From the NCBI RefSeq assembly GCF_013433315.1, contig NZ_WXVV01000010.1, positions 1 to 64,000 of the forward strand: a stretch of 64,000 nucleotides of DNA, written 5' to 3'. Shown here one piece after another: positions 7,421 to 16,867 of this stretch. The position numbers and the translations under genes are program-made. How positions within the stretch are numbered: the first letter of the stretch is position 1; each line of letters begins with the position of its first letter. The notes under the pieces were generated by a model, which was not told the origin of the DNA, did no database searches, and saw nothing but the letters and a program-made list of their open reading frames with translations. Origin of the DNA: Pseudomonas crudilactis. Its GTDB lineage: Bacteria > Pseudomonadota > Gammaproteobacteria > Pseudomonadales > Pseudomonadaceae.

Positions 7421-9598
7421 TCAGAACTTGTACTTGGCCGTCAGCATATAACTGCGCGGGTTGCCGTAGTTGTCGTTGGAACCCCAGGTGACATTGGAGC
7501 CGATGGCGGAGTAGTAGACGCGATCAAAGATATTGTTCGCGTTGACCTGCAGATCCAGGTGTTTGTTGACTTCGTACCCAGCCATCAGGTCGGTCACCGC
7601 GTAGCCACCCTGTTCGAGGCGATAGCTGCCGTTATTGGCCAGGGCGACATCGTTGTACATCCGGCTCTGCCAGTAAACGTTACCCCCCACGCGCAGGTGT
7701 TGCAGCGGACCCTGGAAGCGGTACACGGTGGAGACCTTGAACAGATGCTCTGGCGTGTCTGTTTCGAAACGCTGATTGTTGTTGGCAGGGTTTTCGTCCT
7801 TGATGTAGTGCGCACGGGTGTAGGTGTAGCCGGCGCCGACCTGCCAGTTGTCCGTCAGGGCGCCTTGCAGTTCCATGTCGACGCCTTGGCTGCGTACTTT
7901 GCCCGATGACCCGTAGCAGGTCAGGACCGGGCAACCGAACTGATTGTCCGCCAGGGTGGCGCGGCCGGTCTGGTCCATCTGGAACACCGCCAGACTGGCG
8001 TTGAGGGCGCCGTCGAAGTACTCGCCCTTGATGCCGACTTCGTAGTTTTCACCGACGATCGGCTCGAGCACTTTACCGCCGAGGTCCTTCTGGGTCTGCG
8101 GGGTGAAGATGTCGGTATAGCTGGCGTACACCGAGTAGTGGTCGTCGAGCTTGTAGATCAGCCCAGCATAGCGGGTGAGGTTCTTGGTGACCTTGTAGTC
8201 GCCATCGGCGGTGCGGTCATCGTAGTCATACCAGTCGAGACGGCCGCCGAGGATCAGCGTCAGCGGGTCGGCCAGGCTCAGGCGGGTGGTCAGGTACACG
8301 GCGTCCTGGGTGGTGACGGTGCGGGTTTTGCCGTCCCGCACGAAGTCGGGTTTTGGCGCGCCAATCGGCCAGGCGGTGGTGTACGGGTCGTATTCCTTGG
8401 TGGTCGCGTCATACACGCGGTTGCTGGCGCCGACGACCAGTTCATGGCTGCGGCCGAACGCTTCGAATGGGCCACTGGCGAATACGTCGAGCGAGCGCTG
8501 TTTGTCGGTGTGATGGGATTGATAGGCCGTGGTTTCCAGCGGGCCGGCGTAGCGCGACAGGTAAGTCCCGGAGAACTCGCCGTCGAGTGTCGAGGTCGAG
8601 CCGGCGACGTGCAGTTTCCAGTCGTTGTCGAAACGATGTTCCACTTCACCGAACACCGTGTCGATTTGCAGCTTGCGGTTTTCCCAATCGGTGCCCGGAT
8701 AGGTGGAGCGAGGCAGGTCGAGGTGATGGCCGTTGGTGCCGATCGGCAAGCCGCCCCAGAAATAGTTGGTCTGTTCATTCTGCCGCGAGAAACCGAGGGT
8801 CGCGGTGGTGCTGTCGCTCAGGTCGGCTTCACCGATGGCGTAGAACAAGCCATGGTCGTTCTCTTCCTTGTCGCGGAAGCTGTCGGCGCCCTGATAGGAG
8901 CTGACCACGCGGCCGCGCAAGGTGCCGCTTTCGTTCAACGGGCTGGACGCGTCGATTTCGCCACGGTAGTCATCCCAACTGCCGGCGGCGCCGGTGAGGG
9001 TCACGCGTTGATCGGCAGTCGGGCGTTTGCGCACCAGGTTGATCGCCGCCGAAGGATTGCCGGCACCGGTGACCAGACCGGTCGCACCACGGACGATTTC
9101 GACGCGGTCGAACATCGCCAGATTGGGTTGCACTGCCATCGAGAACGGCGAGTACGAACTCGGCAGGCCGTCGTACATGATGGTGTCGATGTCGAAACCG
9201 CGCGAGCTGTACGTCTGCCGACCCGGGCCGCTGGCCTGGCTGAGGAACAACCCCGGCGTGCCTTTCACCACGTCGTTGATGCTGGTCATGTTCTGGTCGT
9301 CCATCCGTTGACGGGTAATCACCGTCACCGCCTGAGGCGTTTCGCGCATGGTCAGCGACAGCTTGGTTGCCGTGCGCATCGGGCCGGTGGTGTAGGACTG
9401 AGTGTCTTCGGTAGTGCTGCTCATCTGGGTGGCGTCGATTTCGGTGGCGTCCAGTTCCAGCGTGGCCGGGGCGGCTTTGACAGGCGTGGCGGGCGTTATC
9501 TCATCGGCCAGCGCCGGTGCGATGCTGGCCATGCAGACGGCGAGCGCGAGAAGGTTCGGTGAAAGGTTCGAGCGACGGTGAATGGTGTGAAACGACAT
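7421..9598 (-). CDS. TonB-dependent siderophore receptor
   Basis: A 725-residue outer-membrane receptor with a Sec signal peptide (cleavage near APALADE), then a short TonB-box-like stretch, a plug domain (RETPQAVTVITRQRMDD, TYSSRGFDIDTIMYDG, VEIVRGATGL, PSAAINLVRKRPT) and a 22-strand barrel ending in aromatic KYKF. It belongs to the FpvA/FhuE-type ferric siderophore group. The N-terminal signalling domain of FpvA is absent, and no sigma/anti-sigma pair is adjacent, so control is probably by Fur alone. ATG at 9598 is preferred over TTG at 9601; GGGGAAG lies upstream. The siderophore cannot be predicted. Confidence 0.93.
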   Translation of the reverse strand: MSFHTIHRRSNLSPNLLALAVCMASIAPALADEITPATPVKAAPATLELDATEIDATQMSSTTEDTQSYTTGPMRTATKLSLTMRETPQAVTVITRQRMDDQNMTSINDVVKGTPGLFLSQASGPGRQTYSSRGFDIDTIMYDGLPSSYSPFSMAVQPNLAMFDRVEIVRGATGLVTGAGNPSAAINLVRKRPTADQRVTLTGAAGSWDDYRGEIDASSPLNESGTLRGRVVSSYQGADSFRDKEENDHGLFYAIGEADLSDSTTATLGFSRQNEQTNYFWGGLPIGTNGHHLDLPRSTYPGTDWENRKLQIDTVFGEVEHRFDNDWKLHVAGSTSTLDGEFSGTYLSRYAGPLETTAYQSHHTDKQRSLDVFASGPFEAFGRSHELVVGASNRVYDATTKEYDPYTTAWPIGAPKPDFVRDGKTRTVTTQDAVYLTTRLSLADPLTLILGGRLDWYDYDDRTADGDYKVTKNLTRYAGLIYKLDDHYSVYASYTDIFTPQTQKDLGGKVLEPIVGENYEVGIKGEYFDGALNASLAVFQMDQTGRATLADNQFGCPVLTCYGSSGKVRSQGVDMELQGALTDNWQVGAGYTYTRAHYIKDENPANNNQRFETDTPEHLFKVSTVYRFQGPLQHLRVGGNVYWQSRMYNDVALANNGSYRLEQGGYAVTDLMAGYEVNKHLDLQVNANNIFDRVYYSAIGSNVTWGSNDNYGNPRSYMLTAKYKF

Positions 9599-9648
9599 CA
9601 ATTTGCTTCCCCAAATGATACGAAAACGAATCTAGTGCGAGTGCGTGT

Positions 9649-9667
9649 AGGAATTATTCGCATTAGT
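9649..9667 (-). promoter_or_regulatory. Possible Fur box upstream of the siderophore receptor
   Basis: On the minus strand the sequence ACTAATGCGAATAATTCCT matches about 11 of 19 positions of the Fur consensus and keeps the TAATG/AATAATT core. It lies about 50 bp upstream of the receptor start, a usual place for a Fur operator. The match was judged by eye. Confidence 0.4.
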
Positions 9668-9872
9668 CTGTCAGATCATTCCGGGTGAAGAAAGCCGTAC
9701 GGCTCAGTTAGTTAATGAATTTTTCACACTTGTGCGACCGCTCTGCGTCGCGGGTTGGCGCAGGGTCGTGGTTTTTTGGGGGGCGAATGAGGTGCAGCAG
9801 ACCGCTCACAAAGGTCTGTGATCGGCGCTGCTGACGGTCTTGCTCAGTGGATGCATGTGGCGAAAAGCGTTG

Positions 9873-10712
9873 TCAGTTCAGATCGCTGGCGTCGTGCCGC
9901 TCGGGCACTTGAGTTGCCTCATCGCCCCACGTACGGTTGACCCGTTGCCCGCGAATCACCGCCGGTCGTTGAGCGATGTCCTCTGCCCAGCGCTGCACAT
10001 GGGTGTATTCGTGAGCCGCCAAAAACTCGGCCGCCGAGTAGACATTGTTGCGCACCAATTGCCCGTACCACGGCCAGACCGCGATGTCGGCAATGGTGTA
10101 ACTGTCGCCGGCCAGATAAGCACTTTCGGCCAAGCGCCGATCAAGCACATCCAGTTGGCGCTTGGCTTCCATGGTGAAGCGGTTGATCGGGTACTCCATT
10201 TTTTCCGGTGCGTAGGCATAGAAATGCCCGAAACCGCCGCCCAGATACGGCGCCGAGCCCATCTGCCAGAACAGCCAGTTCAACGTTTCGGCACGGCCGG
10301 CCGGGTCTTTCGGCAGGAAGGCGCCAAATTTTTCCGCCAGATACAGCAGGATCGAACCCGACTCGAACACACGAATCGGTGGTTCAACGCTTCGGTCCAG
10401 CAGCGCCGGGATTTTCGAATTCGGATTGATCTCGACAAACCCGCTGGAGAACTGATCGCCTTCGCCAATGCGGATCAGCCACGCATCGTACTCGGCACCG
10501 TTGTGACCCAACGCCAACAGCTCTTCGAGCAGAATCGTCACTTTGACGCCGTTGGGCGTGGCCAGTGAATACAGCTGCAAAGGATGCTTGCCGACCGGCA
10601 GCGTCTTGTCATGGGTAGGACCGGCAATCGGCCGATTGATACTGGCGAACTGGCCACCGGACGGGGCTTCGTTTTTCCAGACCTGGGGCGGAACGTACGG
10701 CGTTTTGCTCAT
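9873..10712 (-). CDS. yghU: YghU-type glutathione S-transferase / disulfide-bond oxidoreductase
   Basis: A 279-residue GST-fold protein. The N-terminal extension (MSKTPYVPPQVWKNEAPSGG), the thioredoxin-like domain (LYSLATPNGVKVTILLEEL) and the INPNSKIPALLD glutathione-binding loop match the YghU/Nu class, which reduces disulfides with two bound glutathiones. The helical C-terminal domain contains YTIADIAVWPWYGQL. The start is set at the MSKTP methionine, as in the family; an upstream in-frame start would add 47 residues of unrelated sequence. It is monocistronic. Confidence 0.9.
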   Translation of the reverse strand: MSKTPYVPPQVWKNEAPSGGQFASINRPIAGPTHDKTLPVGKHPLQLYSLATPNGVKVTILLEELLALGHNGAEYDAWLIRIGEGDQFSSGFVEINPNSKIPALLDRSVEPPIRVFESGSILLYLAEKFGAFLPKDPAGRAETLNWLFWQMGSAPYLGGGFGHFYAYAPEKMEYPINRFTMEAKRQLDVLDRRLAESAYLAGDSYTIADIAVWPWYGQLVRNNVYSAAEFLAAHEYTHVQRWAEDIAQRPAVIRGQRVNRTWGDEATQVPERHDASDLN

Positions 10713-10946
10713 GTAAGGGGCCTCATCGTTGGCGAGTGGAAAAATACCTGCTGAGAATAGACAGGACACCACAGAACCCGCTTCCTGTTCCAGAGCGCGA
10801 TGGATTTCTGTGCTTGCAATTGCCCGCTGCACTGAGACTGGCCAAATCACCACGGCCGTTCGAGAACTGCGCCAACAGCACAGCCTTCAGGACATGGCTG
10901 AGTCAGGTCGACGGTGATTTGCACCGCGATTGATCGGTCGCATCAG

Positions 10947-11330
10947 TCATTTCGCGCGCAGGTAGCGAACCCATTCGCTGGCTTTCCTGAGGCCATAAAA
11001 ACTAAGGATCGAGACGGCGATCACTGCGATCATCGGCCCGATCACACCCAGCCCTGTGGTCACCTGGGTGTAGGCAGCGAGGGCCAGGGCAAGCACCGCA
11101 TAGCCGGCGAGGTACTTCCTGTAGGCGATCAAGAGCATTGGCACCATCAGGACGACGAACAGATGAGTGGAGATGGTGATCAGGATTTCTGCGGTCAATT
11201 GAACAGGCACGCTGCCCATGGATGCCTGAGCCATGGTTATTTCGGCGTCGTACAGCAACATCTGCAGCGCAATGACGGTTATTGCGGCCGTTACCAGCGC
11301 AGAGAAGGCCGCTATTTTTGAGCGTTTCAT
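10947..11330 (-). CDS. Small four-helix membrane protein, function unknown
   Basis: A 127-residue protein with about four hydrophobic helices and a positively charged C-terminus (RKASEWVRYLRAK). I recognise no family. It follows the GFA gene by 48 bp on the same strand and may be the last gene of a hydrolase-GFA-membrane operon. GC-rich codon use matches the neighbours. Confidence 0.65.
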   Translation of the reverse strand: MKRSKIAAFSALVTAAITVIALQMLLYDAEITMAQASMGSVPVQLTAEILITISTHLFVVLMVPMLLIAYRKYLAGYAVLALALAAYTQVTTGLGVIGPMIAVIAVSILSFYGLRKASEWVRYLRAK

Positions 11331-11378
11331 CTGATCTCCAAAGGGTGAAGCAACGTCTGATGAATGAATCTTTCAGGC

Positions 11379-11789
11379 TCAGCGCTGTGGCCATTGATCC
11401 TTGATTTCAAACCATGGCGCCTTCGATGTCACTTCGACGTGTTGCTGTTTTTCGGTGGTGAACGTTGTGTCCAGCGTACCCAGCGCTACGGAGATCCAGC
11501 CGCTGTATTGGCCTTGATTGTTTGCCCAGAACAGCGACGAGCCGCAGTTCAGGCAAAACTGCCGTTGTACCGATTGCGAAGACTGATAGGCCTTGAGCTG
11601 TTCGGCGCCCTCCAGCAATTCCAGATTCTGGCGCAGCACGCTGCCATAGCTGGCGAACGCCGCGCCGTGGCTTTTGCGGCATTGGCTGCAATGGCAGTGC
11701 GAAAGTGCTTTGGGCCGTGAGCGAATCTGGTATTTCACCGCTCCGCACAGGCAGCTGCCCCGGAAGGTCTGAGGGGAGGGCGTCAGCAT
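11379..11789 (-). CDS. GFA-family (glutathione-dependent formaldehyde-activating-like) zinc protein
   Basis: A 136-residue single-domain protein of the GFA/CENP-V family. All zinc-binding cysteines are visible: GSCLCGAVKYQI, HCHCSQCRKSHGAAFASY and QFCLNCGSSLFW. Family members fold like Gfa, but most are not proven formaldehyde-activating enzymes, so the reaction is uncertain. Its start lies 2 bp after the stop of the alpha/beta hydrolase, implying translational coupling. Confidence 0.88.
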   Translation of the reverse strand: MLTPSPQTFRGSCLCGAVKYQIRSRPKALSHCHCSQCRKSHGAAFASYGSVLRQNLELLEGAEQLKAYQSSQSVQRQFCLNCGSSLFWANNQGQYSGWISVALGTLDTTFTTEKQQHVEVTSKAPWFEIKDQWPQR

Positions 11790-11791
11790 TG

Positions 11792-12868
11792 TTATCGGGG
11801 ATCCTGGTAAGTGATGGCTGGTTTCAAGCGGTCAGGTGGCGGCGCCAGAAACCCGGTGATCAGGGAAATCACCTGTTGCTGGATCTCTGCGCGTGGGCGG
11901 CCACCCTCGCCATCGGTGCAGATAATGCTGTCGCCCGGCACATCTTCGTCGAGCATGGGCATGGCGCCAGGTTTGCAGATTGCCATGAAACTGAAGTGAC
12001 TGGCGTCGCCGATCTCGACGAAACGCGATGAGGTTTTTGGCAGGCGTTTGGCGAGGTCGACGGATTCCAGTTCAGCGGGCAGTTCTTTCGACGGCACGCC
12101 GGCAGCGATGACGAGGATCGGTACGGGGTAGGCCGCGAGGCTGGCGTCGGTCATCCCGCGCGACAGGCCCAGATCCAGTGAAACCACGGCAGTGACGCGC
12201 TTGTCACGCCAATCGGCGGCCAACCGGGCTTTCGATTGCGCGGTGCTCGCTGTGTTCATCTGCTGGTACGCCGTGCAACTGGACAGTTGCGGATGGACTT
12301 TGCAGTCTTCGGCAAAACGCTCGGGGTCGAAGCGTGCGCCGCCGGCTTCGAGCACGGTCCAGCCGCCGAGAGAATGGCCGACGATGGCAATGCGATCCTT
12401 GGCCACCGCGCCGAATTTTTCCGGTTGCGCCGTCACCGCATCGATGGCGCGGCTCAGGTCGACGGGACGTTGCCACAACAGCGCCGCGGCTTGCGGGCTG
12501 CGATCGCGACTGGTGGTGCCGGGGTGGTTGACCGCTGCGACGATGTAACCCTGATGGGCCAGCGCACTGGCCAGCCAGGTCTGGTTGATCCAGCTTCCGC
12601 CGTTGCCGTGGGAAAGCACCACCAATGGATGCGCGCCGCTGGCGGCGGGGGCATCGAGCACCGCAGGAGCGCCGACGAATACCGGGTTGTCGCCGAACAA
12701 TTGAGGCTTCGCATCGTTGGTCGCACTCGGGTACCAGACGACCATTTCCACCGGGCGCTCATTGTTCGGATCCGCCAGCGTGGCGTACTGGAAACCGACG
12801 GGGCGGGTGTCAGCGAATACGTAGCTGCTGAAGCAGATCAATAGCAGAGCGCCAAAAGACTTTTTCAT
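11792..12868 (-). CDS. Exported alpha/beta hydrolase of the dienelactone-hydrolase type
   Basis: A 358-residue protein with a Sec signal peptide (MKKSFGALLLICFSSYVFA). The mature part is an alpha/beta hydrolase: oxyanion segment VVLSHGNGGSW, nucleophile elbow GHSLGG and C-terminal GDASHFSF supplying the His. The architecture matches predicted periplasmic dienelactone hydrolase/PAF-acetylhydrolase-like proteins; the substrate is unknown. The start at 12868 is preferred because it begins the signal peptide and GGAAG precedes it. It leads the operon with the GFA gene and lies 88 bp downstream of a LysR gene on the same strand. Confidence 0.85.
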   Translation of the reverse strand: MKKSFGALLLICFSSYVFADTRPVGFQYATLADPNNERPVEMVVWYPSATNDAKPQLFGDNPVFVGAPAVLDAPAASGAHPLVVLSHGNGGSWINQTWLASALAHQGYIVAAVNHPGTTSRDRSPQAAALLWQRPVDLSRAIDAVTAQPEKFGAVAKDRIAIVGHSLGGWTVLEAGGARFDPERFAEDCKVHPQLSSCTAYQQMNTASTAQSKARLAADWRDKRVTAVVSLDLGLSRGMTDASLAAYPVPILVIAAGVPSKELPAELESVDLAKRLPKTSSRFVEIGDASHFSFMAICKPGAMPMLDEDVPGDSIICTDGEGGRPRAEIQQQVISLITGFLAPPPDRLKPAITYQDPR

Positions 12869-12956
12869 TGTTGTTATCTTCCGTGATGGGCCGGACGGGC
12901 GTGGTGGACTTTGCCCGATTTCGCGCACTTCGGCGAGCCTCTTTGAGCCCTGCGTC

Positions 12957-13868
12957 TTAAACATTTTCCAGCGGCCAGCGCGCGGCCAGATGCGCGGTCA
13001 GATAATCCAGAAAGGCTTTGACCTTCGGCGTCATTGCCGCGCGCTCCTGCACGCAGGCGTAGATGTCCATCGGCTGGACGACGCTGTGTTCAAGCAGCGA
13101 CACCAGTTGCCCGCTCGCCAGATAAGGTGCAGCCACAAACTCTGCCAGCCTTGTGATCCCGGCGCCGTGGACCGCCATTTGCGCCAGAGCATCGATATCA
13201 TCGCTGATGGCGGTGGCATTGATATTGGCGTCGAAATGCTGACCGTCGCGGACAAAACTCCAGCGCAGAAAACGCCCGTCCAGTGGATAACGAAACGCCA
13301 GGCAGGCGTGGTTCTGCAAATCATCAGGCGATTGCGGCCACCCGGCGCGCTGCAGATAAGCCGGCGCAGCGCACATGATGAAGGGCAGCGAAACGATCTT
13401 GCGCGCGACGATGCCGTCCTCCAGTTGTGGCTTGATCCGCAGGCTCAGATCGATGCCGTCCTGGATGTGATTGATCTTGCCATTGGTGGTCGAGAGTTCG
13501 ATGAGCAGGCGCGGTTGTTGTGCGGCGAAACCAGCGATCAGTGACGCCAGTACATGGCGGCCGAACGCGGATGTCGAGGCGATGCTCAGACGGCCCTGCA
13601 ACTCGGTTTCATCGCTAATGATGGAGCTCTGCGCGGACTCCAGATCCGCTGCAATCCGGCGGACTTTCTCGTAATACACCGCACCGTTTTCGGTGAGTGC
13701 CATGCTGCGTGTGGTGCGTTGCAGCAGACGTACGCCGAGGTGTGCTTCCAGCCGATTGATCGTCTGGCTCACCGCCGCCGCACTGACGCCCAGCGTCTTG
13801 GCGGCGCCGACAATCGAGCCGGCTTCGACCACTTTGATAAAACTGGCAATCGCCGCTAACAGATTCAT
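12957..13868 (-). CDS. LysR-family transcriptional regulator
   Basis: A 303-residue regulator with an N-terminal winged HTH (GSIVGAAKTLGVSAAAVSQT, LEAHLGVRLLQRTTRSMALT) and a C-terminal substrate-binding domain. It belongs to the CrgA/AaeR-like LysR subgroup, which usually represses or activates a divergent neighbour. The divergent gene here is the DUF2798 membrane protein at 13992, 123 bp away; the downstream hydrolase-GFA cluster is also a candidate target. The effector is unknown. Confidence 0.92.
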   Translation of the reverse strand: MNLLAAIASFIKVVEAGSIVGAAKTLGVSAAAVSQTINRLEAHLGVRLLQRTTRSMALTENGAVYYEKVRRIAADLESAQSSIISDETELQGRLSIASTSAFGRHVLASLIAGFAAQQPRLLIELSTTNGKINHIQDGIDLSLRIKPQLEDGIVARKIVSLPFIMCAAPAYLQRAGWPQSPDDLQNHACLAFRYPLDGRFLRWSFVRDGQHFDANINATAISDDIDALAQMAVHGAGITRLAEFVAAPYLASGQLVSLLEHSVVQPMDIYACVQERAAMTPKVKAFLDYLTAHLAARWPLENV

Positions 13869-13991
13869 CCATGGCCCGTTGAGGGTTGATTCGTAAGTTC
13901 TGCTTTATAAAGTACCTGCGGTTGAGCGTCTAGTTTTGGCGGATCGGCGTTGCTAACGTGCGGTCTCCCCGTCAATGGATGGAAAAGCCAT

Positions 13992-14267
13992 ATGAATCAA
14001 CCGACAAGCTCCGAAGCCCTGGTCATCAGCCGTCGCAAGCTATCGCCACGTGCCACGCCGTATGTGTTTGCGCTGTACATGGCGACGATCATGGCGTTTT
14101 TGATGTCGCTGGTGATTACCGCCGCCAACTCCGGCATTGATAACGATTACCTGAATAATGCGTTGCACGCCTACAAGCTGGCGATGCCTGCGGCGTTCCT
14201 GTGCATCCTCATCGTGCGGCCGATCGTGATCAAACTGGTGGCGTGGACGGTGCATCCGCATCGTTGA
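13992..14267 (+). CDS. DUF2798-family membrane protein
   Basis: A 91-residue protein with two membrane helices (YVFALYMATIMAFLMSLVI and the AFLCILIVRPIVIKLVAW segment), typical of DUF2798. Its function is not known. The start at the MNQPTS methionine is chosen because an upstream in-frame start adds residues that do not fit the family. It is divergent from the LysR gene and may be its target. Confidence 0.85.
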   Translation: MNQPTSSEALVISRRKLSPRATPYVFALYMATIMAFLMSLVITAANSGIDNDYLNNALHAYKLAMPAAFLCILIVRPIVIKLVAWTVHPHR

Positions 14268-14270
14268 GGA

Positions 14271-14777
14271 TTATTCGCGCCAGTATTGCCCTACAGCGCC
14301 TTGCGCCCCCTGCACAGGATCGCTTTGCGGGAATGGCAACTTCGCGATTTTTTCCAGTTGCTCGCGACTGGGGGCCTCGCGACAGATATCGGCGTGCTGG
14401 CCCGGTGGATAGGCGCCGACCACCAGAAAGTCGGCGCTGCAACTCAGGTTGCAATGGCCGGTGCCAGCGGGCAACAGCAACACATCACCAGCGCTGATCG
14501 GCACAACATGTCCGTCGGGTCCGCCCAGCATCAATTGCGCATGGCCAGCCGCAACACCTAGCACTTCATGGCCTTCGGTGTGGTAGTGATGGAAGTCATA
14601 GACCCCGTAGCGCCATTGCGGCGGCCAGCCGTTGGCGCGGAAGGTTTGTTCGAACAGGGCGGCGGGATCGCTGCCCTTGAGTTCAATCGCTTGTGGGTAG
14701 ATCAACGCCGGCAGACGCGGGTTGTTCGGGACCCAGTCGTTGCGTTCCAGCTGCAGGGTTTGTACGGGCGTGGGCAT
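14271..14777 (-). CDS. Cupin-domain protein
   Basis: A 168-residue single-cupin protein. The metal-binding motif is visible as FHHYHTEGHEVLGV followed by the second cupin motif SAGDVLLLPAGTGHCNLS, so a metal centre is likely. Similar proteins are annotated only as cupins; no reaction can be assigned. The ATG at 14777 has a GGAGAAC ribosome site. The gene is convergent with DUF2798, with 3 bp between their stops. Confidence 0.83.
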   Translation of the reverse strand: MPTPVQTLQLERNDWVPNNPRLPALIYPQAIELKGSDPAALFEQTFRANGWPPQWRYGVYDFHHYHTEGHEVLGVAAGHAQLMLGGPDGHVVPISAGDVLLLPAGTGHCNLSCSADFLVVGAYPPGQHADICREAPSREQLEKIAKLPFPQSDPVQGAQGAVGQYWRE

Positions 14778-14815
14778 GCTGTTCTCCTGTTCTGGCGTAT
14801 TGACTGTTCCGGCGC

Positions 14816-14884
14816 CGTCGCGAGCAGGCTCGCTCCCACATTCAGACCGCAATCCCCTTGTTGGAGCGAGCCTGCTCGCGAATG
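14816..14884. repeat. REP doublet (REPIN-like), inward orientation
   Basis: TCGCGAGCAGGCTCGCTCCC and the inverted copy TGGAGCGAGCCTGCTCGCGA are separated by about 25 bp. Each copy has its own short palindrome, and the pair can form one long hairpin. It separates the divergent cupin and TPP-enzyme genes. No RAYT transposase is present in the window. Confidence 0.85.
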
Positions 14885-15062
14885 GCCGCGCCGCTTATTC
14901 AACGGCTAAAGGGTGGACAGCCACAACGCGCACTTGCCTCAGAAAAACTCGTCGAGCAATCAATCGAAACTTCGCCAACCACCCAACTGTCCAGACCCTT
15001 ACACCTTCCGGCAGATGTTCTGCCGGGACAGCTCCATGCAGCGGAGAAAGACGAGGATCGAG

Positions 15063-16850
15063 ATGACGATGACAGTGGGAGATTTTCTGGTTGAACGGCT
15101 CAGCGAGTGGGGCGTTACGCGGATTTTTGGCTATCCGGGGGACGGCATCAACGGCGTGTTCGGCGCGCTCAGTCGGGCCAAGGGCAAGATCGAATTCGTC
15201 CAGGCGCGGCATGAAGAAATGGCTGCGTTCATGGCCTCGGCGCATGCCAAGTTCACGGGGGAATTGGGGGTGTGCATCGCCACGTCTGGCCCCGGCGCTT
15301 CGCACCTGATCACCGGCCTCTACGATGCGCGCATGGATCACATGCCGGTGCTGGCCATTGTCGGTCAGCAGGCGCGCACGGCGCTGGGCAGTCACTACCA
15401 GCAAGAGCTTGATCTGGTATCGATGTTCAAGGACGTCGCCGGGGCATTTGTGCAACAGGCCTCGGCGCCTTCGCAGGTGCGGCACCTGCTCGATCGAGCC
15501 GTGCGCACCGCAGTGGGCGAGCGCAGGGTAACCGCGCTGATCCTGCCCAACGATCTGCAGGAGCTGAAATACGAAGCACCGGCTCGCGAACATGGCACCG
15601 CGCATTCCGGGGTCGGTTACACGAAACCCAGAGTGCTGCCTTATGACGTGGATCTGCAACGGGCCGCCGAGGTTTTGAATGCCGGCGAGAAGGTTGCCAT
15701 TCTGGTCGGAGCGGGGGCATTGCAGGCAACCGAGCAAGTTATCGCTATCGCCGAAAAACTCGGCGCCGGCGTCGCCAAGGCCCTGTTGGGCAAAGCCGTG
15801 TTGCCGGACGATCTGCCTTGGGTCACCGGCAGCATCGGCCTGCTCGGCACCGAGCCGAGCTACAAATTGATGAGCGAATGCGACACCTTGCTGATGATCG
15901 GTTCGGGTTTCCCGTACTCGGAGTTTCTGCCAAAAGAAGGTCAGGCCCGTGGCGTGCAAATCGATTTGCAGCCCGACATGCTCAGCCTGCGCTATCCGAT
16001 GGAGGTCAATCTGGTCGGTGATTCGGCAGAAACCCTCGCGGCGCTGTTGCCACTGCTGGAGCAGAAAACCTCAAACAAGTGGCGCAAGAAAGTCGAAGGC
16101 TGGCGCGGTAGCTGGGAGAAAACCCTTGAAAAACGCGCGATGGCCAAAGCCGATCCGGTCAACCCGCAAAGGGTGGTGTACGAGTTGTCGCCGCGCCTGC
16201 CCGATAACGCAATCATCACCAGCGACTCCGGCTCCTGCGCCAACTGGTTTGCTCGTGACCTGAAAATCCGCCGTGGCATGCAGTGCTCGTTGTCCGGTGG
16301 ACTCGCGTCCATGGGCGCCGCTGTGCCTTACGCGATTGCCGCCAAATTTGCTCACCCCGAGCGTGCAGTGATCGCACTGGTGGGCGACGGTGCGATGCAG
16401 ATGAACAACATGGCCGAACTGATTACCGTCGCCAAGTACTGGCGCCAGTGGGCGAGCCCGAAATGGATCTGCGCGGTGTTCAACAACGAGGACCTCAATC
16501 AGGTGACGTGGGAGCAGCGGGTGATGGAGGGCGATCCGAAGTTCGAAGCTTCGCAAAGCATTCCCGATGTGCCTTATCACTTGTTCGCCATTTCCATTGG
16601 CCTGAAGGGTATTTTCGTTGATCGCGAAGAAGACGTCGCCGCTGCCTGGGAACAGGCGCTGGCCTCGGAGGTGCCGGTGCTGATCGAGTTCAAGACCGAC
16701 CCGAACGTGCCGCCGTTGCCGCCGCACATCAAGCTTGAGCAGGCGAAGAAATTCGCCACGACCTTGCTCAAGGGTGACCCGGATGAAGGCGGGGTGATCA
16801 TGCAAACCGCGAAGCAGGTGCTCGGCGCGGTATTGCCCGGCAAAAAATAA
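15063..16850 (+). CDS. Thiamine-pyrophosphate-requiring enzyme (pyruvate oxidase / acetolactate synthase-like)
   Basis: A 595-residue three-domain TPP enzyme. The N-terminal domain has GVTRIFGYPGDGINGVFGAL and the cofactor-activating Glu in QARHEEMAAFMA; the middle domain follows near residue 190; the C-terminal TPP-binding motif starts at GDGAMQMNNMAEL and ends at FNNEDLNQVTWEQ. This is the poxB-like group usually named only as TPP-requiring protein. There is no obvious C-terminal lipid-binding segment as in E. coli PoxB. The start is ATG 15063 with GAGG upstream; a longer frame from 14913 would add 50 residues with no similarity to the family. Confidence 0.88.
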   Translation: MTMTVGDFLVERLSEWGVTRIFGYPGDGINGVFGALSRAKGKIEFVQARHEEMAAFMASAHAKFTGELGVCIATSGPGASHLITGLYDARMDHMPVLAIVGQQARTALGSHYQQELDLVSMFKDVAGAFVQQASAPSQVRHLLDRAVRTAVGERRVTALILPNDLQELKYEAPAREHGTAHSGVGYTKPRVLPYDVDLQRAAEVLNAGEKVAILVGAGALQATEQVIAIAEKLGAGVAKALLGKAVLPDDLPWVTGSIGLLGTEPSYKLMSECDTLLMIGSGFPYSEFLPKEGQARGVQIDLQPDMLSLRYPMEVNLVGDSAETLAALLPLLEQKTSNKWRKKVEGWRGSWEKTLEKRAMAKADPVNPQRVVYELSPRLPDNAIITSDSGSCANWFARDLKIRRGMQCSLSGGLASMGAAVPYAIAAKFAHPERAVIALVGDGAMQMNNMAELITVAKYWRQWASPKWICAVFNNEDLNQVTWEQRVMEGDPKFEASQSIPDVPYHLFAISIGLKGIFVDREEDVAAAWEQALASEVPVLIEFKTDPNVPPLPPHIKLEQAKKFATTLLKGDPDEGGVIMQTAKQVLGAVLPGKK

Positions 16851-16867
16851 CCGGTTAACGCACAGGT

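Noticed and set aside
8138..9562. 474-codon plus-strand frame opposite the TonB receptor
   Set aside because: Lies wholly inside the receptor gene; composition is the mirror of GC-rich coding on the other strand.
14913..15062. Upstream extension of the TPP-enzyme gene
   Set aside because: Encodes residues unlike the family; the true N-terminus begins at 15063.
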